Shown here piece by piece: positions 1-8,461 of a stretch of 64,000 nucleotides of DNA. The DNA comes from Gemmobacter denitrificans (GTDB lineage: Bacteria > Pseudomonadota > Alphaproteobacteria > Rhodobacterales > Rhodobacteraceae), in assembly GCF_036964905.1 (NCBI RefSeq), contig NZ_JBALHR010000007.1, forward strand, positions 110,059 to 174,058. Direction: 5' to 3'. The stretch's first letter is position 1, and each line of letters begins with the position of its first letter. The notes below the pieces were generated by a model, which worked only from the letters and a program-made list of their open reading frames with translations, was not told where the DNA came from and ran no database searches. Position numbers and translations under genes: made by a program.

Positions 1-2
1 TG

Positions 3-719
3 TTGCTGAACCTGTCTTTCGGCATCGGCATCATCGATGCCGTGCGTGATCACGCCCTGACCGATGCAGATTTCGCGCCGACGGAACTGGCGGTCGAGCT
101 GCTGTATCTGGTCGAGGCGAAATCGGCCGTGATGGAGGAATTGCGCGGTCTCAACCTGCGGCTGGAAGGTGCGCGATCCCAGGCAGAAGAACAGGCACTG
201 ACCGATACGCTGACAGGGTTGCGCAACCGCCGGGCATTTGATCTGGCCCTGCGCAGTGCGGCGGCCAGCAGCCATCCCTTCGCGCTGGTGCATCTGGATC
301 TCGATTTCTTCAAGGCCGTGAACGATACGCTGGGCCATGCCGCCGGGGACCATGTTCTGCGCGAAGTGGCCCGGGTGCTGGTCGAGGAAACCCGGGGGCA
401 GGATACCGTGGCGCGTGTCGGCGGCGATGAATTCGTGATCATCCTGCATGGGCTGGATGATGCAAAGCGCAGCCGCCAGATTGTCGAACGGATCATCCGT
501 CGCCTGCTGCAGCCCATCCCCTATGAAGATCAGGTCTGCCGCATCGGGGCCTCGGCCGGAATTGCGCTTGCATCGCAATATGCCCTGCGCCACGCAGATA
601 CCATGCTGAACGATGCCGATCAGGCGCTGTATTCGGCCAAGCGTGCGGGTCGCGGTTGCGTGCGCGTGCATCTGGAGCCCGAACCGGAGCAACCCGGTCA
701 GCGTGCCGCAGGCCTTTGA
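3..719 (+). CDS. GGDEF diguanylate cyclase, 5' truncated by window edge
   Basis: This is the C-terminal part of a diguanylate cyclase, which makes the second messenger c-di-GMP from two GTP. The visible 238 residues hold a short helical, probably coiled-coil linker (about 35-66), the DTLTGLRNRR entry of the GGDEF domain (about 68-77) and an intact GGDEF signature at 140-144. An RGQD sequence sits five residues before it, matching an RxxD inhibitory site, so product feedback is likely. The gene certainly starts upstream of the window: the reading frame is open at base 1 and no start with a ribosome binding site is visible. The missing N-terminus probably carries a sensor domain. An active cyclase is well supported; the signal it senses is unknown. 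Confidence 0.9.
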   Translation: MLNLSFGIGIIDAVRDHALTDADFAPTELAVELLYLVEAKSAVMEELRGLNLRLEGARSQAEEQALTDTLTGLRNRRAFDLALRSAAASSHPFALVHLDLDFFKAVNDTLGHAAGDHVLREVARVLVEETRGQDTVARVGGDEFVIILHGLDDAKRSRQIVERIIRRLLQPIPYEDQVCRIGASAGIALASQYALRHADTMLNDADQALYSAKRAGRGCVRVHLEPEPEQPGQRAAGL

Positions 720-733
720 CCGACAGCCTGCCC

Positions 734-1648
734 TTACAGATCAGCACGCGGATCATCGGCTATGGCGGTTTGCAGCCAACCCCGAAAGGCGACCAAAGGC
801 GGATAGCTTGCCCGATCGGGTGGCCAGCACAGCCAATAGCTTCCGCGGCTGGTCATGGGGCGATCCAGCACCACGCACAGCCGCCCTTGCGCCAGTTCAT
901 CGTGGAACAGAAACCGGGGCAATAACGCGATGCCAAGACCTGAAATTGCCGCCTGTGCAAGGGTGGCGAACTGGTCGAACAGCATGCCGCGCACGGCGCT
1001 GTAGGCTACGCCATAGGTCGTCAACCATGTTTCCCAGGCATCCGGGCGCGATGCCAGATGCAAGAGCGGTGCTGCAGGCAGGGCTTCGGGGCTGCCGATC
1101 TGCAGCCGGGCCACCAGTTCGGGCGCAGCAACAGGGACGACAGTTTCATCCCGCAAAAAGGCCTGATCCGTGCCGGGCCAATCCGCGTGTCCGAAATGGA
1201 TGGCGGCATCCACCGTCTCGGCTGCGAAATCAAACCGGTTCAACCGGGTCACCAGATTGAGCTGTACACCGGTATGCGCCGACAGAAAGCGCGGCAGACG
1301 CGGGGCAAGCCATCGGGTGCCGAAGGTGGGCAGGATTGCCAGCGTCAGCGTTCCACCGTCCGGATTGGCCCGCAACGCCAGTGTCGCCTGACCGATCCGG
1401 CGCAGCGCGTCGCGGATTTCCCGCGCATAGGCCTCACCACCCGCTGTCAGCCGCAGGGCAGGATGATCGCGGGTAAACAGCTGTGCGCCAAGCTGATCTT
1501 CCAAAGCGCGAATCTGGCGCGAAACGGCGCTTTGGGTCAGCGCCAGTTCGCGTGCGGCCTCGGTCATCGACAGGGTCCGCGCGACCGCCTCAAAGGCGGC
1601 AAGCTGCGCGGTGGGCGGAAGAAAACGGCGCGGTGTCTGCATGATCAT
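734..1648 (-). CDS. LysR-family transcriptional regulator (GcvA-like)
   Basis: About 304 residues in the usual LysR layout: an N-terminal winged helix-turn-helix (FEAVARTLSMTEAARELALT then QSAVSRQIRALEDQLG) and a C-terminal periplasmic-binding-protein-like effector domain. The segment RFLPPTAQLAAFEAVAR resembles the GcvA group. The frame is open for about 60 more residues upstream, but that part runs across the divergent promoter region, so I place the start at the ATG at 1648, with ATG 1642 as alternative. It is divergent from the FAD oxidoreductase and aminotransferase genes, which it probably controls; this is inferred from position only. Effector unknown. Confidence 0.88.
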   Translation of the reverse strand: MIMQTPRRFLPPTAQLAAFEAVARTLSMTEAARELALTQSAVSRQIRALEDQLGAQLFTRDHPALRLTAGGEAYAREIRDALRRIGQATLALRANPDGGTLTLAILPTFGTRWLAPRLPRFLSAHTGVQLNLVTRLNRFDFAAETVDAAIHFGHADWPGTDQAFLRDETVVPVAAPELVARLQIGSPEALPAAPLLHLASRPDAWETWLTTYGVAYSAVRGMLFDQFATLAQAAISGLGIALLPRFLFHDELAQGRLCVVLDRPMTSRGSYWLCWPPDRASYPPLVAFRGWLQTAIADDPRADL

Positions 1649-1672
1649 TCCCAAATGGAATGGGATAGTTCC
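1647..1672. promoter_or_regulatory. Overlapping short inverted repeats at the LysR start, possible LysR operator
   Basis: ATTCC-CAAAT-GGAAT (1647-1661) and GGAA-N8-TTCC (1657-1672) overlap each other and the LysR start codon. They lie between the LysR gene and its divergent partner. T-N11-A-type inverted repeats are typical of LysR operators, so an autoregulatory or target site is plausible. This rests on symmetry and position only. Confidence 0.4.
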
Positions 1673-1743
1673 AATCCATTGCTGGCATTCTGCACTTTTT
1701 GGCAGATAGATGAAAGCACGCTCCTGTGCTGGCTGCCAAACCC

Positions 1744-3039
1744 ATGAAGAATTCGCATACCCTATCTGATCCACTGACCCATGGCCTTTGGGCGCAGACG
1801 GCGCCAGCCGGGCCCGACATGCCACCATTGGCAGGGGCGGCCCAGGCCGATGTGGCCATCATCGGGGCGGGCTATACCGGGCTATCCGCGGCACTTCATC
1901 TGGCACGCGCGGGGCGATCGGTGACGCTGATCGATGCGGCAGAGCCCGGCTTCGGCGGGGCGGGGCGCAATGTCGGGCTGGTGAATGCGGGCATGTGGGT
2001 GCAGCCCGACATCGTGGAACAGACCCTGCCGCAGCCCTATGGCGCACGGCTGATCGAGGCGCTGGGCAATGGGCCACAGCTTGTCTTCGAGACCATCGCC
2101 CGTGAAGGGATCGCCTGCGAGGCCAATCCGGTCGGCACCCTGCATTGTGCCGTGGGCGCAAAGGGGCTGGCCGAATTGCGCGAACGCCACGCCCAATGGT
2201 CGCGGCGCGGCGCGCCTGTCGATCTGTTGACTGACAGTGAGGCTGCGGCGCTGATCGGGACGCGCGCCTATGCCGGGGCGCTGCAGGATCGGCGGGCGGG
2301 CACTGTGCAGCCGCTGGCCTATGCGCGCGGTCTGGCCCATGCGGTCGTGCGTGCGGGGGGCAGGCTGCACGGGTCATCCCCCGCGACGGCGCTGACCCGT
2401 CACGGCGATGGTTGGCAGATCACCACGCCGCAGGGCGAGGTGCGGGCAGGTTGGGTGATCCTTGCCACCGATGCCTATGCGCGCCATGTGCAGACCGACA
2501 TCGCGGCCGAACAGGTGGGGCTGCCCTATTTCAACTTCGCCACCCGCCCGCTGACCGCCGCCGAACGGGGCGCAATCCTGCCGCAGAACCATGGGTGCTG
2601 GGATACGCGCGAAGTCTTGTCTTCGTTCCGTATGGATCAGGCAGGGCGGCTGGTCTTTGGCAGTGTGGGGGCGCTGGATGCTGCAGCTGGCGTTCACCGC
2701 AATTGGGCCATGCGGGCAATGACCCGGCTGTTCCCTTCGCTGAAGGGGGTGGAGTTCGAAACCGGGTGGTATGGCCGCATCGGCATGACGGCAGACAACC
2801 TGCCTCGGCTGCACAGCTTTGGCCCACAAGCACTTGGCGTATCAGGCTATAATGGCCGTGGCATTTCACCCGGCACTGTCTTTGGGCAGCTGCTGGCCCG
2901 GCATGTGCTGGGCGAGATCGGTCTTGCGGACATGCCGCTTCCGGTCACGACGATCAGCCTGCCCAGCTTCCCTTCCTTGCGCGAGGCCTATTACAGCCTT
3001 GGCGCGGCTGCCCTTCACCTTGTCGAGGCCCGTTTCTGA
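1744..3039 (+). CDS. FAD-dependent amine/amino-acid oxidoreductase (DAO family)
   Basis: A 431-residue flavoprotein of the D-amino-acid oxidase / gamma-glutamylputrescine oxidase type. The dinucleotide-binding motif GAGYTGLSAALHLARAG lies near residue 43, followed by GGAGRNVGLVNAGMW, and a C-terminal flavin contact GYNGRGISPG is present. It should oxidise a C-N bond of an amino acid or amine, passing electrons to FAD. I chose ATG 1744; a GTG at 1726 would add six residues and has no better ribosome binding site. The stop overlaps the next gene's start (TGATG), so the two are translationally coupled. It is related to but clearly distinct from the PuuB-like protein at 23.4-24.7 kb. Substrate unknown. 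Confidence 0.87.
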   Translation: MKNSHTLSDPLTHGLWAQTAPAGPDMPPLAGAAQADVAIIGAGYTGLSAALHLARAGRSVTLIDAAEPGFGGAGRNVGLVNAGMWVQPDIVEQTLPQPYGARLIEALGNGPQLVFETIAREGIACEANPVGTLHCAVGAKGLAELRERHAQWSRRGAPVDLLTDSEAAALIGTRAYAGALQDRRAGTVQPLAYARGLAHAVVRAGGRLHGSSPATALTRHGDGWQITTPQGEVRAGWVILATDAYARHVQTDIAAEQVGLPYFNFATRPLTAAERGAILPQNHGCWDTREVLSSFRMDQAGRLVFGSVGALDAAAGVHRNWAMRAMTRLFPSLKGVEFETGWYGRIGMTADNLPRLHSFGPQALGVSGYNGRGISPGTVFGQLLARHVLGEIGLADMPLPVTTISLPSFPSLREAYYSLGAAALHLVEARF

Positions 3040-4247
3040 TGACCGATCTGATCAAAGCCGACCGTATTGCCGCCATTGGTGTTTCCGAAATCCTGCAGAT
3101 CGGGGCGCGGGCGCAGGCGATGAAGCGCGAAGGCCATCCGGTGATCATTCTTGGGGCAGGGGAGCCCGATTTCGACACGCCGGACCATGTAAAACAGGCC
3201 GCATCGGAGGCGATGCAGACCGGGTTGACCAAATATACCGCGCTGGATGGCACGCCCGAACTGAAAGCTGCGATTGTGCGCAAGTTCGCCCGGGAAAACG
3301 GGCTGGTGGTCACTCCGGCGCATGTGACGGTCTCCGCCGGGGCCAAGCAGATCATCTTCAACGCGATGATGGCCACGTTGAACGCGGGGGATGAAGTGAT
3401 CATCCCCACGCCCTATTGGACCACCTATTCCGATATTGTGGTCATGGCGGGCGGGGTGCCGGTGCTGGTGCCCTGCGATGATACCTCGGGCTTTCGGCTG
3501 ACGGCTGCGCAATTGCGGGCGGCGATTACGCCGAAAACCCGCTGGGTGATGCTGAACTCGCCATCAAATCCCTCAGGCGCGGCCTATCGGGCAGAGGATT
3601 ATCTGCCCCTGATCGAGGTGCTGCTGGCGGCGCCCCATGTCTGGCTGATGGTTGATGATATGTATGAACATATCGTCTATGGCGATTTTGCCTTCACCAC
3701 CCCGGCTGCGTTGGAGCCGCGCCTGGCCGGGCGCACCTTGACGGTGAATGGCGTGTCAAAAGCCTATGCGATGACTGGTTGGCGCATCGGCTATGCCGCG
3801 GGGCCAGAGGCATTGATCAAGGCAATGGCCGTGGTGCAAAGCCAGTCAACCTCTTGCCCATGTTCGATTTCGCAGGCGGCGGCGGTGGCCGCGCTGGACG
3901 GGCCGCAAGAGTTTCTTGCCGAACGTCGCGACAGTTTCCGCGCCCGCCGCGATCTGGTGGTGACGGCCTTGAATGCCATCGACGGGATCACCTGTCGGAT
4001 GCCGGAGGGGGCGTTTTACACCTTCGCCAATTGCATTGGGCTGTTGGGGCGGCGCACGCCGGAAGGCCAGGTGATTAGCACGGACCGCGATTTCTGTGCC
4101 TGGCTGCTGGAAACAGCGCATGTCGCCACGGTGCCCGGCGCGGCCTTTGGCCTGTCGCCCTATTTCCGCATCTCCTATGCCAGTTCGATGGCTGAACTGA
4201 CCGAAGCACTGGCCCGCATCACGGCGGCCTGCGCCAAGCTTGGCTGA
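3039..4247 (+). CDS. Class I/II PLP-dependent aminotransferase (aspartate-aminotransferase-like)
   Basis: A 402-residue fold-type I aminotransferase that transfers an amino group between an amino acid and a 2-oxo acid using pyridoxal phosphate. Visible landmarks are LGAGEPDFDTP (about 38-48), NSPSNPSG (173-180), the VDDMYE aspartate region (205-210) and the PLP lysine K241 in GVSKAYAMTGWRIGY. Length and motifs match the aspartate/prephenate aminotransferase group. The start overlaps the upstream oxidoreductase stop by one base. Together they suggest a two-step amine or amino-acid degradation route under the LysR gene, but the substrate cannot be read from sequence. Confidence 0.88.
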   Translation: MTDLIKADRIAAIGVSEILQIGARAQAMKREGHPVIILGAGEPDFDTPDHVKQAASEAMQTGLTKYTALDGTPELKAAIVRKFARENGLVVTPAHVTVSAGAKQIIFNAMMATLNAGDEVIIPTPYWTTYSDIVVMAGGVPVLVPCDDTSGFRLTAAQLRAAITPKTRWVMLNSPSNPSGAAYRAEDYLPLIEVLLAAPHVWLMVDDMYEHIVYGDFAFTTPAALEPRLAGRTLTVNGVSKAYAMTGWRIGYAAGPEALIKAMAVVQSQSTSCPCSISQAAAVAALDGPQEFLAERRDSFRARRDLVVTALNAIDGITCRMPEGAFYTFANCIGLLGRRTPEGQVISTDRDFCAWLLETAHVATVPGAAFGLSPYFRISYASSMAELTEALARITAACAKLG

Positions 4248-4303
4248 CTGGGCTGCAAGTTGCGCCGCAGCGCATTGAAGATCTATCTGTCACAAGATGC
4301 AGA

Positions 4304-4328
4304 CAGTTGGCCCCAACAGGGCCAACTG
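4304..4328. terminator. Hairpin between convergent aminotransferase and thyX genes
   Basis: A perfect 10-bp stem (CAGTTGGCCC / GGGCCAACTG) with a five-base loop CAACA lies between two convergent genes, 56 bases after the aminotransferase stop and 16 bases beyond the thyX stop. No strong T run follows on either strand. A bidirectional terminator is the simplest reading. Confidence 0.6.
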
Positions 4329-4344
4329 GTCTTGCCCGGCGCGA

Positions 4345-5250
4345 TCAGCCCCAGACGGCCATAAACTCGCGCCATTCGCCCTTGCTCATTCCGCTGTCTT
4401 CCTGGCTGACGGTTTCGCCCGCAAGCCGGCGTTTCAGTACGGCGATGGCTTTGGCCGAAAGGGTGACGCCACCCATCCGATAATCTTCAAACGCGGCATA
4501 GGCCACGGGCACCCAATCGGCGACCACCTTGGCAATCGCCTCGGCATAGACGCGGATTTCGTACTGGGCATGGGCATCGGCGCGCAGGCGCAGGAAGTGG
4601 AACAGGTTGTGCAGGTCCACCTTCCAATACCATTGGGTATAGATGTTGGCGGGCAGGTTCATCCGGGCGAGTTCGCGGGCAAGGCCTTGCTGGCCATCCT
4701 GGCTCAGCATTTCTTCGTAATGATCATAGCTGCGGGCAGCGTCGGATTTAAGGATCTCGAGCACTCGCGCGGCCTCGGCCCCCTCCAGCACCGCGCCGCG
4801 ACCCTGGTTGTTCACCGTGCTTTGTGCCGCCAGATGTTCGGGCTGCGGAATGTAGAATTCGCGGTCCATGATCGAATAGCGGGCAGAGTATTCGTTCACG
4901 TTGGCCGTGCGGTGGCGGATCCACTGCCGCGCCACGAAGATCGGCAGCTTCACATGCAGCTTGATCTCGCACATTTCAAACGGGGTCGAATGCCAGTGCC
5001 GCATCAGATAGCGGATCAGGCCGCTGTCATCGTTCACCTGTCTGGTGCCCGCGCCATAGCTGACTCGCGCCGCCTGCACGATGGCGGCATCGTTGCCCAT
5101 ATAGTCGATCACCCGGATGAAGCCGTGGTCCAGCACTTCATGCGCCAGATACAGGTGCGACTCTGCCCCTTCGGAAACCGCCCGCAATGTGGGGCGCGGT
5201 GTCGCCCTCTGGGCTTCGATCTCGGCTAGCTGGTCGGCGGTCAGGGGCAT
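4345..5250 (-). CDS. thyX: Flavin-dependent thymidylate synthase ThyX
   Basis: ThyX methylates dUMP to dTMP using methylenetetrahydrofolate, NADPH and FAD, replacing ThyA in many bacteria. The 301-residue protein carries the ThyX signature at about 112-126 (RHRTANVNEYSARYS, matching RHRxxSxNExSxR in its alphaproteobacterial variant). HWHSTPFEM (85-93) is another conserved element. It is somewhat longer than the compact 220-250-residue members, as usual in this group. It stands alone, convergent with the aminotransferase and divergent from the lipoprotein gene. Confidence 0.95.
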   Translation of the reverse strand: MPLTADQLAEIEAQRATPRPTLRAVSEGAESHLYLAHEVLDHGFIRVIDYMGNDAAIVQAARVSYGAGTRQVNDDSGLIRYLMRHWHSTPFEMCEIKLHVKLPIFVARQWIRHRTANVNEYSARYSIMDREFYIPQPEHLAAQSTVNNQGRGAVLEGAEAARVLEILKSDAARSYDHYEEMLSQDGQQGLARELARMNLPANIYTQWYWKVDLHNLFHFLRLRADAHAQYEIRVYAEAIAKVVADWVPVAYAAFEDYRMGGVTLSAKAIAVLKRRLAGETVSQEDSGMSKGEWREFMAVWG

Positions 5251-5443
5251 GGCTTTATCCTCGTCAGAATCGTGACGACTATATCTTGCGGCAGGCGGGG
5301 CTGGCTAGGCGAGATGAAGGACAGGCATTGCTTGATCGCGGCAGGAAGGTCACGCAATGGCAGAAAAGTTCAAACATTGCGTTGACTTGTGGGGGTTTCG
5401 GGCGAAAACTTGCCGCAAAACGAAAAATCGAGCGAGCTTTCCG

Positions 5444-6505
5444 ATGAATCTCAGATTGACGATTGCAGCCCTGCTGCTGCTGACGGCCTGTGGCGGAAGC
5501 CCTTGGGTGGACGACGGCACCGATGGCGGTACGGACGGCGGCACCGATGGAGGGACCGACGGCGGCACCGGCATTGATGGAGAGCTTCCGCCCGGCACCA
5601 CAAGCCCGACCGCCGGGGCGGGGATTGTGCGGTATGAGGCCAAGACCGACGAGGGCAATGGCTATGTAACCGGCGTCACCTATCGGTCGAAGAATGATCG
5701 TTTGATGATCGATGGTTTGGCCTTTGACGGCGATAACGTCTACAAACGCGGCAAGCGTGTCGGCAGCCTTGGCTCGGTCGCAGTCTATGAGGGCAAGCCC
5801 ACGGTTCCCGATGATTTCTCGGGCGATCCGGTCACCCAGATTACCCCGCACCGTGCGCTTTACGGCGTCAGCCCGGATGGGACGATGAAATTCGCCATCG
5901 TGCGGACCGGTGGCTATGTGGATTACGGATTCGGCGGGTTCATCTATCAGCGCGATGGCGGTGTGACCCTTCCGGCGACGGGCGAGGATACTGGCGAGTT
6001 CCGCGGTCAGGCCACCTATACCGGGAAATATGCGGGCATCCGCGATTTCAAGAACGATGACGGGCTGGAATATGCCACGGGCGACATGACGCTGGACATC
6101 GACTTTGATGATTTCAACGATGGGAATGGTGTGAAGGGTGTGATCCGCAACCGGGCCATTTTCGATGTGAACGGGAATGATATCACCAATGACGTCATCA
6201 CGGCGCTGACGGAAACGTCCGAACGTAACCAGACGCGCCTGCCGGAAATCCGTTTCCGTGTCGGCCCTGGCGTAATGAACGACAATGGCGAAATCACCGG
6301 TGAGGTTTTCAGTACCTATCGCAACGGCGATGGTGCGTTGGAAACCTACGAAACCGGGCGCTATTACGCGTTGGTCGGGGGCGAAAACGCAGAGAACGTC
6401 GTCGGGGTCGTTGTTGTCGAGGCCGATGATCCGCGCGCTGACAATGTGACCGTGCGTGAGACGGGCGGGTTCATTCTCGATCGCGGGGAAGAGGCCACGG
6501 AGTAA
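5444..6505 (+). CDS. TbpB-like surface lipoprotein with DGGT linker, predicted Slam client
   Basis: A predicted 353-residue lipoprotein. The signal peptide ends in a lipobox LLTAC with Cys16 as the lipidated residue. A low-complexity linker of repeated Asp-Gly-Gly-Thr follows (about 24-42), then a beta-rich, Gly/Asp/Asn-rich domain with no transmembrane helix. The C-terminal part (about 180-345) has the alternating pattern of a transferrin-binding-protein-B-like beta-barrel lobe: GEFRGQATYTGKY, GDMTLDIDFDDF, GEITGEVFSTY, YYALVGGENAENVVGVVVVE. I start at ATG 5444; the open frame begins at 5357 but only this start gives a signal peptide. Five bases separate it from the Slam-like gene, its likely exporter. 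The ligand is unknown. Lipoprotein is firm; TbpB-like barrel is a pattern-based inference. Confidence 0.8.
   Translation: MNLRLTIAALLLLTACGGSPWVDDGTDGGTDGGTDGGTDGGTGIDGELPPGTTSPTAGAGIVRYEAKTDEGNGYVTGVTYRSKNDRLMIDGLAFDGDNVYKRGKRVGSLGSVAVYEGKPTVPDDFSGDPVTQITPHRALYGVSPDGTMKFAIVRTGGYVDYGFGGFIYQRDGGVTLPATGEDTGEFRGQATYTGKYAGIRDFKNDDGLEYATGDMTLDIDFDDFNDGNGVKGVIRNRAIFDVNGNDITNDVITALTETSERNQTRLPEIRFRVGPGVMNDNGEITGEVFSTYRNGDGALETYETGRYYALVGGENAENVVGVVVVEADDPRADNVTVRETGGFILDRGEEATE
5513..5569 (+). repeat. 12-bp tandem repeat encoding (DGGT)n linker
   Basis: Four in-frame GAY-GGN-GGN-ACN units (5522-5569), preceded by a shorter GAC-GGC-ACC, encode Asp-Gly-Gly-Thr repeats directly after the lipoprotein's lipidated cysteine. 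The unit is a multiple of three, so slippage would change linker length without a frameshift. Third positions differ between units, so the array is not freshly expanded. Confidence 0.85.
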
Positions 6506-6510
6506 GACCG

Positions 6511-7887
6511 ATGTGGCAGGTCGCCTGGGCTGCTGCGCTGATCCTGGCGTTGGCCGCCGGGGCCGGGGTTGCGCAGGATCGGGCAGATCTCAGTCCGGCC
6601 GAGGCGCGGCAGCTGGCCTCCACCCTGCTGGATGCGGGGGATGCGGCGGGGGCGCTTCGGGTGGCCGATGCGCTGATCCAGCGCGACCGGGGTGACTTTG
6701 CGGCGCATATGCTGCGGGCGCAGGCCTTGCAGGATCAGGGGCGTCGCGGCTCTGCCCGGCGCGCCGCCCGCACGGCCTATCGCCTGCCAGCTTCAGCAGA
6801 AGAACGCTTTGGTGCGGCCTATTTTCTGGCGCATGCCCTGGCACGCGACGGGTTCCTGACCCATGGGCAGCTTTGGCTGCGCCGGGCCGCGCAGACGGCC
6901 CCCGACGAGGCATCGCGCAAGGCGGTTGCTCGGGATTACGATACCTTCCGGTCGCGCAATCCGATGTTGTTTTCGATGTCGGCCTCGGTCACGCCGTCGA
7001 ACAATGTCAACAGTGGCTCCAATGCATCAAGCTTCCGCAACCCGGGGATTCCGTGGCTGCCCCCGGAAATCGAAATTGATGACTCGCAGAAAGCCCTTTC
7101 TGGTTATGAAGCGCAGCTTGCAGCGCATCTGACTTGGCGGTTGAAACCCTCTGCCACTCGGATGACCGCCTTGCATCTGCGGGCTGATCGTACCGATGTC
7201 TTTCTGTCATCGGAAGCCAAGGCCCTGGCCCCCGCGGCGCGCGGGTCAGATTATGACCGGGCCGGGATCAGCCTTGGCATCACCCAGAAATACCGGGCCG
7301 AGGGCGCGCGCTCCGTGTTTTCCTACGGGCTTTGGGCGGGGCATGATTGGTCAGGTGGTGGGAACCTGTCAGATACCTTGCGGCTGACAGGTCAAGTGGA
7401 GCGTCCGATTTCGGATCGGACGGCATTCACGGTGTCAGGCCAGGCGGAACGTCAGATGCGGCTTGACAGTTCTGCCCGCAACGCAACGCTGACCGGGGTC
7501 AGCCTCGGCTTGCAGCATCGGCTGCACAACAGCGATCGCGTGAACCTGACGCTTGGCTGGCGTGACACATCCACCGAAAGCCCGGGTTTGCGCAATTCCG
7601 CCATGACCGCACGGCTGGACTGGACCAAGGCCAAGCCGGTGGCTGGGCTGGGGTTCGAGGCAGGCCTGGGGTTCGAATGGCGCGACTACCCGGATTCGCC
7701 CTATGACCCTGTCGATGGCCGGCAGGATCGACGTCTGTCGCTGGATGTTGCGGTGGAATTCCAGAAGGTTCAGTACATGGGGTTCTCGCCCCGGCTTGAA
7801 ATCAGCGCCGAACGGAACAAGTCTGACGTCGGGCTGTTCGACCAGCGCAACATGGGTGTGCAACTGGGCTTCCGCTCGGCTTTCTGA
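6511..7887 (+). CDS. Slam-like outer-membrane surface lipoprotein assembly modifier
   Basis: A 458-residue predicted outer-membrane protein in the Slam layout. It has a signal peptide (about 1-22), an N-terminal alpha-helical TPR-like region (about 27-145, with ARQLASTLLDAGDAAGALRV and later Ala-rich helices), then a long beta-strand region (about 155-458) with alternating aromatic/hydrophobic strands, ending in Phe as in porins. The barrel opens with MSASVTPSNNVNSGSNAS, resembling the SNxN element where Slam (DUF560) barrels begin. Slam proteins move lipoproteins such as TbpB across the outer membrane, and the gene directly follows a TbpB-like lipoprotein, which strongly supports the call. 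The start is ATG 6511, with GGAG upstream. Confidence 0.78.
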   Translation: MWQVAWAAALILALAAGAGVAQDRADLSPAEARQLASTLLDAGDAAGALRVADALIQRDRGDFAAHMLRAQALQDQGRRGSARRAARTAYRLPASAEERFGAAYFLAHALARDGFLTHGQLWLRRAAQTAPDEASRKAVARDYDTFRSRNPMLFSMSASVTPSNNVNSGSNASSFRNPGIPWLPPEIEIDDSQKALSGYEAQLAAHLTWRLKPSATRMTALHLRADRTDVFLSSEAKALAPAARGSDYDRAGISLGITQKYRAEGARSVFSYGLWAGHDWSGGGNLSDTLRLTGQVERPISDRTAFTVSGQAERQMRLDSSARNATLTGVSLGLQHRLHNSDRVNLTLGWRDTSTESPGLRNSAMTARLDWTKAKPVAGLGFEAGLGFEWRDYPDSPYDPVDGRQDRRLSLDVAVEFQKVQYMGFSPRLEISAERNKSDVGLFDQRNMGVQLGFRSAF

Positions 7888-7912
7888 AACGCAGTCTGAA
7901 AAGGGGGGCCGC

Positions 7913-8341
7913 ATGGGCCTGCGCTATCTTCATACCATGGTCCGCGTGCTGGATCTTGAGGCCTCGATGGCCTTTTACCGTTTGCTGGGGCTGGAAGAGA
8001 CCCGGCGCTATGACAATGAACAGGGGCGTTTTTCGCTGGTGTTCATGGCCCCACCCGGCCAGCCGGATTGCCCGGTGGAACTGACCTGGAACTGGGATGG
8101 CGATGACGGCCTGCCCAGCGACAGCCGCCATTTCGGCCATCTGGCCTATGAGGTGGATGATATCTATGCGACTTGCGCGTATCTGCAGGCCAATGGCGTG
8201 GTGATCAACCGCCCCCCGCGTGACGGGCGCATGGCCTTTGTGCGCAGCCCCGACAATGTGTCGATCGAATTGCTGCAAAAGGGCGCGGCGCTTGCTCCCG
8301 CTGAACCCTGGTTGTCGATGGGCAATACCGGCCATTGGTAA
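7913..8341 (+). CDS. gloA: Glyoxalase I (lactoylglutathione lyase), VOC family
   Basis: A 142-residue vicinal-oxygen-chelate protein. Glyoxalase I isomerises the methylglyoxal-glutathione hemithioacetal to S-lactoylglutathione. All four expected metal ligands appear in order: His7 (RYLHTMVRV), Glu in CPVELTWNW, His in HFGHLAYEV, and Glu in VSIELLQKG. Length and spacing match bacterial GloA. The start at ATG 7913 follows an AAGGGGGG ribosome binding site and lies 25 bases after the Slam-like gene; the longer open frame upstream is only overlap with that gene. Confidence 0.85.
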   Translation: MGLRYLHTMVRVLDLEASMAFYRLLGLEETRRYDNEQGRFSLVFMAPPGQPDCPVELTWNWDGDDGLPSDSRHFGHLAYEVDDIYATCAYLQANGVVINRPPRDGRMAFVRSPDNVSIELLQKGAALAPAEPWLSMGNTGHW

Positions 8342-8346
8342 GGGCA

Positions 8347-8364
8347 GGGGGCCTTTGCGCCCCC
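8347..8364. terminator. GC hairpin after gloA
   Basis: GGGGGC and GCCCCC pair across a six-base loop (CTTTGC) just after the glyoxalase stop codon, followed by AATTCC rather than a T run. It lies 98 bases before recJ and may end the upstream transcript. Confidence 0.4.
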
Positions 8365-8461
8365 AATTCCATGTGGCCCGTCGCGAGGCGCAGCCGTGTT
8401 GATCGGTCCCGCACGCAGTGGGGGCTTGCATGGGGCCGCGCTGCGGGGCAGGAGGGACAAC

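Noticed and set aside
1726..1743. GTG start for the FAD oxidoreductase
   Set aside because: It would add only six residues without a ribosome binding site; ATG 1744 fits family starts better.
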